64,000 nt of DNA from Sapria himalayana (Eukaryota > Streptophyta > Magnoliopsida > Malpighiales > Rafflesiaceae), in the NCBI GenBank assembly GCA_029783825.1, contig JAREIK010002645.1, forward strand, positions 992,001 to 1,056,000, given 5' to 3'. The notes beneath the pieces were generated by a model. The model did no database searches and was not told the origin of the DNA. It saw nothing but the letters and a program-made list of their open reading frames with translations. How positions within the stretch are numbered: position 1 is the stretch's first letter; each line of letters begins with the position of its first letter. Shown piece by piece: positions 23,400-34,150 of this stretch. Position numbers and translations under genes: made by a program.

Positions 23400-24420
23400 A
23401 TTGTAATTTTAGTTTATGTTCACTTTGTGCTTTATTAAGGGCACATGATATTGTACATTCTCTTTCTCATATGACTCTTCTAATACATTGATTTTTTGTT
23501 TTATTTCTATGATAAATTTATTTATATTGCCAAACTTATTTTTGTTCAACTTTATTAGACATTTCCTTAATCTATTAAGTTTTGTGATGAAAATCTGGTT
23601 TGGGTTGCCACTTACTGGTAGTGACAAATAATCTTTCATGGTGTCTTGGATGTCCTCATGCAGACACCATATATTTTGGAAGTTGAAGGATATGTTTTTG
23701 GGTTCTATTTTAATAAAATTAATTAGTAGTGGCTTATGATCTAAACATGTGCTATTCAAGTGTTTGACTCTTGTATTTCCAAAAGAGTCAATCCATTTGG
23801 TGTTAAAAAGAATTCTATCTAGTCTTGATCATATAGCTCTTATTTTTCTGTGATTATTCATCTGGGTGTAGTTTGAGCCAAAAAATTGTGTCCAGTAGGT
23901 TGTAGTTGGAGATAGTTATATTAAAGTATTTACTAGCCTGTGAATTCATAATTCTTCCCCCTTTTTTCTATGATGCAGTTCTGATCGTGTTAAAGTCACC
24001 TCTAATTATCTTTAGAGTTTTTTTTTTATGAAATCTCCTCCATGATTTCCATAGCTCCTTTCTTTTTTTTGAATAAGTATTAGCATAAACTACTGAAATT
24101 ATATTTTCTATGCCTTTATTTATACTAATATTAATTATTTGATCGTATTCTTCAGTGCTAGTAATAACTATGTAATTTTTTCACATGATCCATATCCTAC
24201 TCACTTTATTAGAGAAAACTTTACAGAATCCTGGTTTGTTCTTAACATTTTCTAATTGACTTATATCAACCATTGGCTCTGCTAACATTAGGAGAGAAAA
24301 TGTTATAGAGTTTTATGAATTTCTTTAGTCTATTTAAGGATGGGGTGTTGGCTATTCCCTGAATGTTCCAGAATAAGTAACTAAACATTACTCGAGGATT
24401 TTAATTATGCTATTGTTTTG
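23400..24420 (-). pseudogene. L1-type LINE ORF2 endonuclease fragment nested in the hAT element
   Basis: Minus-strand reading starts near 24,390 with a FWNIQGIANTPSLNRLKKF-like opening of the plant LINE apurinic endonuclease, continues with VVYAN and GDFNTIR near 24,100-23,970, and ends with DHKPLLINF and FNFQNIWCLHEDI near 23,740-23,650, followed by the linker (23,640-23,410). The reverse transcriptase is absent. Several frameshifts. It lies between the transposase start and the right end of the hAT element, so it inserted into the hAT or its leader. Confidence 0.75.
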
Positions 24421-25325
24421 CACTTTAATTCATGTGTTACATTTAAATGTTTTTTAGTATTTTTGGTTTTTTTACTATGTTAGGTCCTTGGGGTTCTTTG
24501 CCTTTAAACATTTTATTCATTTGTAGGCATATAATATTTAAGTCCTCTATAGCCTTTTCTCTATTATAGGCTATCATTCTATTTTTTTCTATATCAATAT
24601 CATTTTTAGAGTACCTCATGTTTCTCATTTCTATTTCAGATTGAATGTTTTACAAGATTTAATGGATTCAAAATCTGAAACCATTTCTTCGAGGCCTAAT
24701 GTGGAAGTAAACATTACTGTAATGCATGTAAGAAAAGGGTCAGAAAGGAAAAGAAAATGGAAAATCAAGTTGAACATAATGAGGTAGAAAGACAAATGGT
24801 TAGTCCAGAAGCCCCCGTTCATAATGATTCTAGTATAAAAACAAACATAGATCCTGTACACCAACCTGTACAGGATGCTGAGGCTTTGAAAAAGGAAAAA
24901 ATAAGATCAATGATGGACAAAATAAAAGAGATAGTGATTAGAACTAGAAAGCCAAAGATAAAGCAAATAAAAAATAAAAAATAAAAGAGATAGGATTTGG
25001 GAGAAGGGGGAAAAGGAGGATGAAGAGAATATGAATTTCATTAAATATCATTAAACTCGTATAACGAGAGAAGGGGAAAATCCAAAGAGGAATCAAGATT
25101 TGAGCGAGATGAAGAGATTAAGAAATGAAGAGCTCGAAGAGGAGGGCGTGCGACAAACCTACAAATGAAGCCCAGAATGGAAAAATGTCGAAATGCCGTA
25201 TAAAATCATAAAATACGCGACACTATTTTTTTTGCTTCTTTTACAAAAGCCTTGAGGTGTTTCAAGTTCACCTCGCCCCCAGGCGCACTTCAAGGCGTGT
25301 CTTGAATACGCTTCTGAAACCTATG
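24421..25325 (-). other. hAT right-hand leader and subterminal region
   Basis: Minus-strand upstream region of the transposase remnant. 25,000-25,200 is purine-rich on the plus strand (agaagggggaaaagg ... gaagaggagggcg), consistent with a pyrimidine-rich leader on the minus strand. The terminal 80 bp contain gcgaggtga (complement, near 25,270) and aggcgtgtc (25,293-25,301), both also present in 29-bp array units. A 75-codon plus-strand open frame at 24,757-24,984 has no recognised relative and is not called. Confidence 0.5.
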
Positions 25326-25559
25326 CCCCCAACTATTATAAGAGCTAAGTGTTCATTATGTCAAAATTATCATTTAGTGAATATACTATATTGTTTAGTA
25401 TATTTTAAACAATAAATTAGTTGCTTCTAATCAATATCTATAATTATTATTTGAGAGCAAAGTCATTATTTTGAAAAGAAATTTTGGTTCAAATAATTAA
25501 GATTTCATTATCAAAATGAAAAACAACTAAAAACACATTCTAAAAATCTTAATTTTTTA

Positions 25560-26310
25560 CAATAATAAGCATGGAGAAATATCACCCACTATTGGTAGAG
25601 AACTCACAAATTTTTATCATTAATCGAGGCACTTCACACTTGGCAGACAATGCCTTGTGTTCATGTCAATGGTGCTAAATCCTATCCAATGGTAAGGATG
25701 AAAGTTTAGGTATTTCAGGGCTTCGCATCAACTCTTCAAAATCAAACATTTTCTTTGGAAGTCTTTTAAAATGACAAAAAAATAAAGTGTGGTCAATTTT
25801 GGATATAGCCTCGAATCATTATCATTAACTTTCTTAGAGTGCCATTATTCCCTAGCAGGCTCATATCTTCACATTATCTCGTGCATCAAACATAAAGATA
25901 ACATTTATAATTCATTTTTGGGCCAAAAAGATGTTCATTGTGAGTAAGCTTGAGCTCCTACACAGTCATACAGAGAATAAAAGGCTATTAATTTTCAATT
26001 TTCTTATAACTTAGCCTTATCATCAATTCCATCAAGAATCTATGTAGAAGATTTTTATGAGATGCTCTTTTGGAAGGGAGATATCACCCTACGATAGCTT
26101 GGATTAGAGTCTGCACCTTCATTACAAATGGAGGACTTAGCCTCCTTTAAATTGCTAATTGGAATTAATCTTTATTTATCAAAATATTATGGTGTATCAA
26201 TAATAAAGAGATTATCAAGTTGTGAGTGGGGGTATCTAGAAGGATATCTTATCTAGAGCATTTTTAAGCATATGTGAAAATAGTACCTTGACAATTCACC
26301 AAGGAACACT
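25560..26310 (+). pseudogene. L1-type LINE reverse transcriptase C-terminal fragment
   Basis: Broken plus-strand reading with landmarks of the region after the RT core of plant L1 LINEs: GLRINSS and SKSNIFFGS near 25,720-25,770, a KLSYAE-like phrase near 25,960, FLWKG-like text (MLFWKGDI) near 26,060-26,080, and NGGLSLL-like near 26,130. Stops in every frame. No 3' tail found. Confidence 0.6.
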
Positions 26311-27090
26311 ATAAGAAATGTAATGTTTGTGGCAATATCTATTACATCTGAGCTGAAAGAAATATAAGACATTATAAAATGAAAAACGAAGGCATTGACG
26401 CAATCTTCTCAAAATAGAAATTTATATTATTTTTGGATCAATATATATTAGTTTAAAGCTAACTTAGATCATGCTTTAGATTGAACAAACTTTTGATGTA
26501 GTTGTTTCGTAACTTCTCAAACAAAATATTTTTCATCAAGTTAAATTGTAATCTTCTCAAGTTTTTCTTCAAATAGACTACGCGTGTTTTATCTAATTAA
26601 ATTATGGCTAGCCTTGATATATTTTATCTGCTAAAAAAGATCAAGTGAAAAAATAATATATTTTATTGTCCAACAATTATATAGGAATGTTATTGGTTAT
26701 AATACATATTCTTACTTTTTCTATCTCTAATTCAAAGAGGTGATGACCAAATATGATTGTGAGTTTATACGTTGCGTTTGTCTTAATTTTGAAAATAATT
26801 ATATGATTTTTCTCAAAAATAAATTATATTTTTATTTTCTCTCAAATATTAAGTTTATTACTTGCATATATGATAAAGTTTTATTATAGTTGTCCATCAC
26901 ATATTCAATCAAAATTATACACTTTTAAAAGAGATCTAGGTCACGACAATATTTTAGGTTTTAAAATTATCAAATTCATATTTTTAAGTAGTATGCAAGC
27001 TTAAAAATTTATACCAATTTTATGTATGTTTTTTTATTGAGGATATTAAAAATATCAATATGAAAATCTTCCTCTCATGCCATGTTAGTA
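26311..27090. other. AT-rich stretch, no gene seen
   Basis: Decayed AT-rich DNA after the LINE fragment. No convincing domain on either strand. A Cys-containing phrase near 26,315-26,340 is too short and interrupted to call a zinc knuckle. Confidence 0.5.
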
Positions 27091-27207
27091 TCAATATATG
27101 TGTGCATGTGTATGTATTATATATATATATATACACTTTGTGCATATATAGTATATATGTATATGTGCACAGACATTAAATATATATTATAAATAATATA
27201 TATATAT

Positions 27208-27239
<32 letters not shown>

Positions 27240-27490
27240 CTATATATTATATTTACACACACACACACGTATATATATATATATATATTATTTGTACACT
27301 ACAAATATACATTCATATGTATATTTCTATATATATATTTATATGTTTACACAGTATAAATGTATATATTATACATATATTCAACACATAAATTCTGTGC
27401 ATATATAATATATGTGTTATGTATTTGTGTGTGTGTGTGTGTGTATATAGTATATTCGATTTGTGTGTGTAATTCATGTGTATGTATAAT
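27090..27490. repeat. AT / TG / CA microsatellite cluster
   Basis: Alternating (TA)n with (TG)n near 27,209-27,228, (AC)n near 27,254-27,268 and (TG)n near 27,427-27,443. Short open frames with Tyr/Ile/Cys-Val runs over it are artefacts. Confidence 0.95.
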
Positions 27491-29330
27491 ATAAAAATAA
27501 GAAAATAAAAATTATTTTTTTTATTTTTAAAAAAATGCAGGTTGGATTGGGACCTAGTGAGAGCCTCAATTTTTTTGTTAATTTTTATAAAAAATATGAT
27601 TATGGTTAGCATCCATTGTTGCTCGTAGTCATTGTTAATTTGTAATTCAGATCGCAACCCAATTTGACCCTTGTTTTTTTAAAATGTGAGATGTTATTTT
27701 TTTAAGATCCTCACATTATAGGAGATCAGAATTTTCATAGTGATGTTATTAAGTATATTAAAATGTAATTACTTTAATTGTTGTCCATTTTTTTTCTAAA
27801 TTTGAAAACTTTAGTAATTTTTTTAATTATTTTAAAGTTGGTATACCTTCACATAAATTTATCTTTTTATTTAAAATGTAAAAGTTACCAAATGCGACTC
27901 ATTTTTATTTTATAAGGTGATTTTAAATGAAACCAAAGTGGCAAATGAACTTGATTTCATATGTATTTTAATTTTCAAATGGTTCAAAATAATTTAGCTT
28001 GTAATTTTAAATGATTAACTATACTTTATTTTTTTTTCTTAGGAAAATGTATGTTTTAGTCTTTTGTAATTTTAAATCTTTTAACAAATTATCTTGTTAA
28101 CCTTACTAAAATATATAGCTTATTCCAAATGATATTGAATTTTTAGATTTTTGTCCGAAATACACACACACACACACATTATCTAAGTTCCAAGTATTTA
28201 TATACATTATGCCCAATATATAATTATTAACAAATCTGAAATATGACGACCACACAATATATATGTATGGATCTAGCTAAGCTTTTCAAAAGTGTAAGGA
28301 TAAGTGGACTCGAGAGATGCTAATAAAATTTACTAGAGGTTTGTCTCCCAAGTAGTTGAAAAGAAGAAGACTTATCCTAACATAGAGAAAATATGATCGT
28401 AAGGCATTCCTCACCTTGCAATTAGTTTTGTTGTGTATTTGTGCAAATCAATGGTCGATAATGGTTACCATGTTCACATTCTATAGTGGCTTATGGTGGT
28501 AAGAAGCAAAATCATGCTCCTTCAAGTGATTTGGGTATTAAGCTTGAAATGGTAAGAGTAGATGCTCTTGATCCTTCCCATTGAGCATGTAATGTTGAGG
28601 TAGAAGAATCATATAATAGGCCAATTTTTATGGTAAGCCTAAGTATGTTTTTTTTTTGCCCTGATCAATTTGTTGACATTACTCATTCCAAATTAATTTG
28701 TAACATATAAGAGGTTAGAAGGGTGCTTGATAATCGGTAAATGTTCCATTAACAATACATCCTTACTTTTAATATGTGAGAATAATACCCACCATTCAAC
28801 TGAGCACAAGTCTTAGTAAGTGAGAAAGAATATCCAATTGAAGTATTTATTTAAAAGGTAGATGATACTTACAAGAGCATTCTAAAGAATGTTATATTCA
28901 TATACAACTATAACTTTGAATGGACAATTGGGTTGGTAAGAATATTATCTTCTTATGTTGTCTATTTGTAGTTTAAATTTTGATTTTAACTCTTTTACTT
29001 CTTTTTCCTTTTCTAAATTGATGTAAGCTATTGCATTCATATGTAGAGCATGTCATAGCTACTAGGTGGATTACCAATCAAGCCATGTACATTACTAAAA
29101 TAACCTTTGTAATGGGCTTAAGGATCAACATTCTATCTCTAGTAGAGTTGTTTTTTCAGTTCTCCATGAGTTCAATCACATGATTCATATTAATATAATC
29201 TTTCTTTGATAGAATGTTGCATGCAGAACGTTTTTTTTACTAGATATATCAATATTTGATTTTTTCTTCTTCTGTGCCTTTTTTTTTTTGATAAGTATTA
29301 CTGAAATTTCAATATCAAAAATCTAAACAA
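27491..29330. other. Gene-free AT-rich stretch with one half of a dispersed direct repeat
   Basis: No domains recognised. 28,272-28,395 (ctagctaagcttttcaa ... tctcccaagtagttgaaaa) recurs imperfectly at 30,077-30,192 in the same orientation, enclosing the LINE relic at 29,400-29,960. A short (AC)n is at 28,162-28,179. Confidence 0.5.
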
Positions 29331-29399
29331 ATGTGACCCCTTTTCATGTTACCTATTTCTTTCTTGTTATATATAATATATTGTTACTGCAAATACACC

Positions 29400-29960
29400 T
29401 TCCTGATGTTATTCTTTGGTGTAAATCTTTCATATCCTTTACATTGAAGCTTCAGTATGCTGGAAATTGAAGCTTCTCCTCCGTTAATTTCTGTCCACTA
29501 CATGATGTTTCGCCAGATGTCCCTGCAAAACATGCACTGAAAAAAAATATGTTTTTTGGTTTTAGTATTGCTGCAAGATTCACATTATGTATTCTAAGGA
29601 GTTGAAAATAGCTAGTCGTTAGTTCTTAGCTTCTTTTGTTTGATAATCCAGAGAAATATAGCATGCTTAGTGATGAAATTATGAGCCCAAATCATACTAG
29701 TTCATACAAATTTTTTATTCAGTTGATGCACAATGAGAAATTTATAAAATTGAGCAACAATGTTACTATCAACACCCCATTTGATGACCACTTGTTTAGC
29801 TAATTGGATATCTCCAGCAATCTTGATTAAATTATCTCTAATGTTAATTAGAGACTTCTAGAAGGGATAGTCCTCTTTAGCCGCATGATAATTTCATAGA
29901 GGACGAAAAGGCTTTATCAAAATCATGAGGGTGAGTATATGCAAGAAATTCTTTTTCAAA
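29400..29960 (-). pseudogene. L1-type LINE 3' end (zf-RVT region) fragment
   Basis: Minus-strand reading shows the zinc-binding region that follows plant LINE RTs: KHAIFLW and IIKQKKLRTNDWLF near 29,660-29,610, then Cys-rich CESC, HIFF and CMFCRDIW near 29,590-29,510. Upstream (29,880-29,720) reads like the preceding linker (IAGDIQLAKQVVIKWG). Multiple frameshifts. Confidence 0.68.
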
Positions 29961-30076
29961 ATATTGATGTTGTGTTAACAAGTTCTTCCTCCTATTTGGT
30001 GCTTGTAATACCTTATCAAACCCCAAAAACATCATGACGAGTCAGGATTATATTCTTGAAGACTTATTTGGTTCAT

Positions 30077-30192
30077 ATCTAACTAAGCTTTTCAATAATG
30101 TACTAGAGGGAGATGCTATGGAAATTAGCCCAAGGCTTATCTCCCAAGTAGTTGAAAAAATCAAGGTTTATCTTAATACATAGAGAATAAGG
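30077..30192 (+). repeat. Second copy of the 28,272-28,395 direct repeat
   Basis: Shares ctaagcttttcaa, gagggagatgct/gagagatgct, tctcccaagtagttgaaaa and atacatagagaata-like words with 28,272-28,395. The two copies bracket about 1.7 kb containing a LINE end. They could be remnants of terminal repeats or an older segmental duplication. Confidence 0.55.
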
Positions 30193-32600
30193 TTATGCAA
30201 CCTGACCCATGACCTAGCTTGATGACCAACCATGAGTCATGACCAGTGACATGTTAGGCTCATGCATCTCCAATCATACAATTGTCATCCATGGCCATTC
30301 TATATCTTGAATGATTGACTCATTTTTTTATTAAAATGGTTTTAATGGCAACAACCAAAAAATAATTTCTTTTTCATTTTATATTTTACCAATTTAATAA
30401 TTACGATTACTAGTAATTCCAAATATTTTTTTAAGTATTTATCTTTATGATCTTTTTACATATTTAAGCACAAAAGCATATAGTAAGGAGCAATGTTACA
30501 AGTGATTAGCATTAGAAGGTTGATGTACTTATTTTTTATTATTTAGTCTAGTCATTATTTTCCTTTTAATTCAATAGTTACAAACAATTTTTTTTCTTTA
30601 AAATCTAAAATGGATCTTAATCAACAAAAAGATGAAAATCATGAATTTAATGGATGTAATTAAGTCATTAATTTTGAAATGAAGAGGTTCTTATCTTCTT
30701 TAGTGTGCTTCCCTTTATATGCAAAAAGCAAGGGTTTGTAGAAGTGAAAATATAATTTGTAAATATTTAAATATATTAAATATGAAAAAAAATACTAGAA
30801 GAGAGATGAAAAATATATCCCAAGATGCATATCATAAAAAATATATTGTGACAAAACTAGTAGTAATGATTCATATTAGAAATGTTAAAATACATATCAA
30901 AAAATATGATGTATTAGACACTAGACAATTCTAACTCAATGTAATTGAAATTATATCTAATTCATTTTTAATTACCTCTTTCATATATATCTAAAAGTTC
31001 ATAAGTTAAAGGGTAAATAAAATAATAGATAATATGGAATTCCCATTAAAATATGAAAATCCTATATTTGTATATTTTATTCAGAAGTATCAGGAATCCT
31101 CATATCTGAGGTTTCCTAGCATAACTTCTCCAATTATTATAATGTAATGTTATAGAAATGAAAAAGCATAATGATGATGTATCCTTAATCTTAGATTTAT
31201 GACTTAATCAAAATAATATTTATTTTATGTGTAATTGCTCATTATATTGATTAAAACACGATACTAAAAAAATATTTAGTTTTTATCAAATGCTTTATTC
31301 TCATGCTAGGCCTACTATATATCATTTTATGAGATTTTTTTTTGAGCATATCACATTAAAAAAATGTACTCTTAGCTTTGATGGTACTTTAAATTATAGT
31401 ATCATTCATTAATTTGTAAGAATAAGTAGAAATGATTCACTAAGCAAATATTATTATATGATGTGTTTGTCATATAATTAATTTAATAGAATCAATTAGT
31501 TTGAAATTAATATTATCCATTTGTTTGATACTTAATGCATTAATTTTTTTGATGATGACATTAATTTACTATTGTATTTATATGTATTAAAGTATTTAAT
31601 TGAGATATTTTATTAAATATCTATTTTGAGTGAAATTGATGAATATTAGTAATTACATAATTATTTTTAATGAAATTAGTAGATTTGGTAGAACGAAAGT
31701 TTGAGAAGAAAAAAATTAATCAAGAATCATTACATTTATCATGTCATGACTTGGATACATCATTTATGATTTTGTTTAGTGTGATATTCTTTTTTGGCTG
31801 TAATTTTATAAAATTCGTTATAATAATGTCCATCAAATTATTATAATTTTTTTACTATATAATATTATTTTCATAGTTATGATATTTTTTTGGTGTCACG
31901 ACAATACTATCAATAAAATATCAAGTAATGGAAATTAATTAACTTAGTATAATTAATCGTGATAATTTCTAGTGCTGCAACTTATTCAATACAAAATCAA
32001 AATAACAAGTCCTTTTAGTTGCGACATTATTTCTCACAACATTTTATTCTAAAGATTATTTATTTGGTTATAATTTTTTCAATGCCATGACATTGTGTTT
32101 TAGTAAGAAAATATTAAAGTTATGATTATTTCTAGTTTTATGACTTTATGTTATATAGAGTAAATATATTTGTCACTGTTTTTCTCAGTGCCATGATATT
32201 TTACTTCAGAGAGAAAAAATTAAGCCGTGATCATTCTTAGTATCGTCATTTTATATTATATAGAGAATCTATTTTAATCATTACATTACAAGTAGTGTGA
32301 TAACGTGTTCTAGATGGGAGTTAATTGAATCATGACATTCATTGTCACTATGATTTTGGTATTCTAAACGAGATTTAACTTGACAATAAAGTTGTGCTCT
32401 CAACTCAATGCTACTACTTTTAGCTCAAAACATTGCATGAGATTAGGTGAATTAGATTTTAAGCCAAGAGCATACAAAAATTTTAGGTAGTATGATTTCA
32501 ATCCCCAATTAGGGAAAATTCTAAGGTGAACAAGAATAAGAATTATTGGGATTAGGTTTTGAATGAGATATCTTTTATTTGGGCTTTTATTGAGAAATCT
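30193..32600. other. AT-rich stretch, no gene seen
   Basis: No coding signal. From about 31,860 the text contains repeated phrases such as gtcatgacattgtgt and gactttatgttatatagag that reappear near 39,400-39,700 and 50,390-50,700, so the right part probably belongs to the same retroelement family as R1. Confidence 0.45.
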
Positions 32601-34150
32601 TGATTGAATGAGATATCTTTCAAAATAATTAATCCAAACTGTTTTCTTCAATATCAAGTTAAATTGAGATCTAGATTTAGTATAATATATTTGTGTATGA
32701 TAAATATATGATTTTAAAATGTTTATGAATTAATATTTTGGATTGAATGTTTAATATAATTAAAATTTTAGATTTTCACTATATTATAAGTTTATGGACA
32801 TTGACCATGATAATTATTAACATGTAAGCCATGAGATATACTCATGTGATATGGTAAGAAGTCGGTGATTATTTTTTAAATTTTAACATGTGAGATAAGC
32901 CTATGTGTGATCCAATGTTGAGGAAATTTTTATTTTTGCAAATATGATATTTTTAGAGTTGAAAGTATAATGTACTTATGACCAATATGTAATGCATATT
33001 CTAGAAGAATAGATCTTGAGTATTATGTGAGTTAAATAGAATATCAAACCAATGAGTTTTAGAGTTATGAGTTAGTTGTGATGGACGATGATAGATAAGT
33101 CAAAGGATATTGTAATTTCGTATGGTGATGATATCTCTATGATTTAATTTCTTTTATATTATTTGTATATGTCTGATTCTTGGAAAAGTATTTGTTAATT
33201 GTCATGAATATAATATATATAAAGTTGAAAGAAATATATTTATTATCATGTTATCTTATGCCTTTAAGGTATTAGATATATGTGTTAAATGGGTTGGGTG
33301 GTCTGGGCCTGACCCGAAGCCCGGAATGGTTTAGCAGTGCCTGGCCCGGCATGACACTCTACAGTGCCATGCTCGGGCATGTGTCGGGCGGACCCTCGGC
33401 ACGAATCATGCCGTGCCGAGTCTGCCTTCCAAGAAACTGTGCCATGCCATGTACGGCATGGCACTATAGTGTGTCGTGCCTGGCACGACACACTAGCCCG
33501 GTTGGGTCCTTCAAAAAATGGGCTGGGCACAATCCATTTTTTGAAGCAAATATCAATAGTAATTGATGTATTGTATAAAATGAGTAGATGTGCAAATAAC
33601 CCATGAATATACTAATATGTGATTTTGGTGGTGAAATATCATTGTGATAACTATTAGAGAATAATTCTTCATAGTGATAGTTTAAGAATGATTATCACCT
33701 TATATAGTTAATAGGATATTGAGCATTTATATACCAACTATTATTCGTCCAACAATCGAATGTAACATTGCTTAAATATAAAAGGAAATATTATTATGAA
33801 CAAGAAAGTGAACTAACTTTAGAGTCCAAATAATTTACTAAAAACTTAAGTCTATGAAATCAAATTGAGCTATATTTTATTTTTCATTTATTGATTGAAT
33901 TGTCTGCATAATCTTTATGAGATTAATATCTAGATTTATGTCTATTTTATTATTTGTATGACTAATATATTTACAAATTTATGTTGGAAGAGAAATTTTT
34001 GTTGACAAGCTTTGAGGATTATCATTTCACAATAAGTTATGGTACTCCCACAAAATCATAATAAGTTTTGATATCCTCACAAAGTCATAATAAATTTTGG
34101 CACTCTCAAAGTCAATAAGTTTTCGTCATATTGTTAGAAAATGTATTGAT
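32600..34150 (+). repeat. R1 LTR-like repeat, copy a (split by a MITE relic)
   Basis: Aligns with 39,840-41,160: matching phrases include gagataagcctatgtgtgatcc / gagataaattcatgtgtgactc, ggttttggtgatgaaata / ttttggtggtgaaatatc, and gattaatatctagat...ttttattatttgtatgact near 33,930. The alignment is interrupted at about 33,270-33,540 by a GC-rich insertion. Near 34,030-34,130 a short tandem repeat of cacaaagtcataataagttttg-like units closes it. Confidence 0.6.
33270..33540. mobile_element. Degenerate GC-rich MITE inserted in R1 copy a
   Basis: GC-rich block starting gtgttaaatgggttggg (compare gtgtcaaatgggccggg of the perfect MITE at 47,136) inside AT-rich R1 sequence. R1 similarity stops just before it and resumes at gaagcaaatatcaa near 33,540, which fixes the insertion limits. 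Inverted repeats are worn and no target duplication is visible. Confidence 0.65.

Larger units (their letters stand above)
17573..25333 (-). mobile_element. hAT transposon, 7.7 kb, with 8-bp target duplication CCCCCAAC
   Basis: The element proper is 17,581-25,325 (7,745 bp). Identical CCCCCAAC copies flank it at 17,573-17,580 and 25,326-25,333. Its ends are imperfect inverted repeats: left TAAAGTTTTAAAAGGC, right (complement) CATAGGTTTCAGAAGC, 10 of 16 matching. Contents read along the minus strand: GC-richer right subterminal region and probable leader, a nested LINE piece, the transposase remnant, then the 29-bp array reaching the left end. The 8-bp duplication and DUF659/hAT protein both place it in the hAT superfamily. 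Confidence 0.9.

Noticed and set aside
24757..24984. Small charged protein gene next to the LINE fragment
   Set aside because: No recognised relative, lies inside the hAT element on the strand opposite to the transposase and LINE, and the composition is purine-rich rather than gene-like.
26315..26370. Retroviral-type zinc knuckle
   Set aside because: Only a C-x2-C-like start is visible and the rest of the CCHC pattern is missing.
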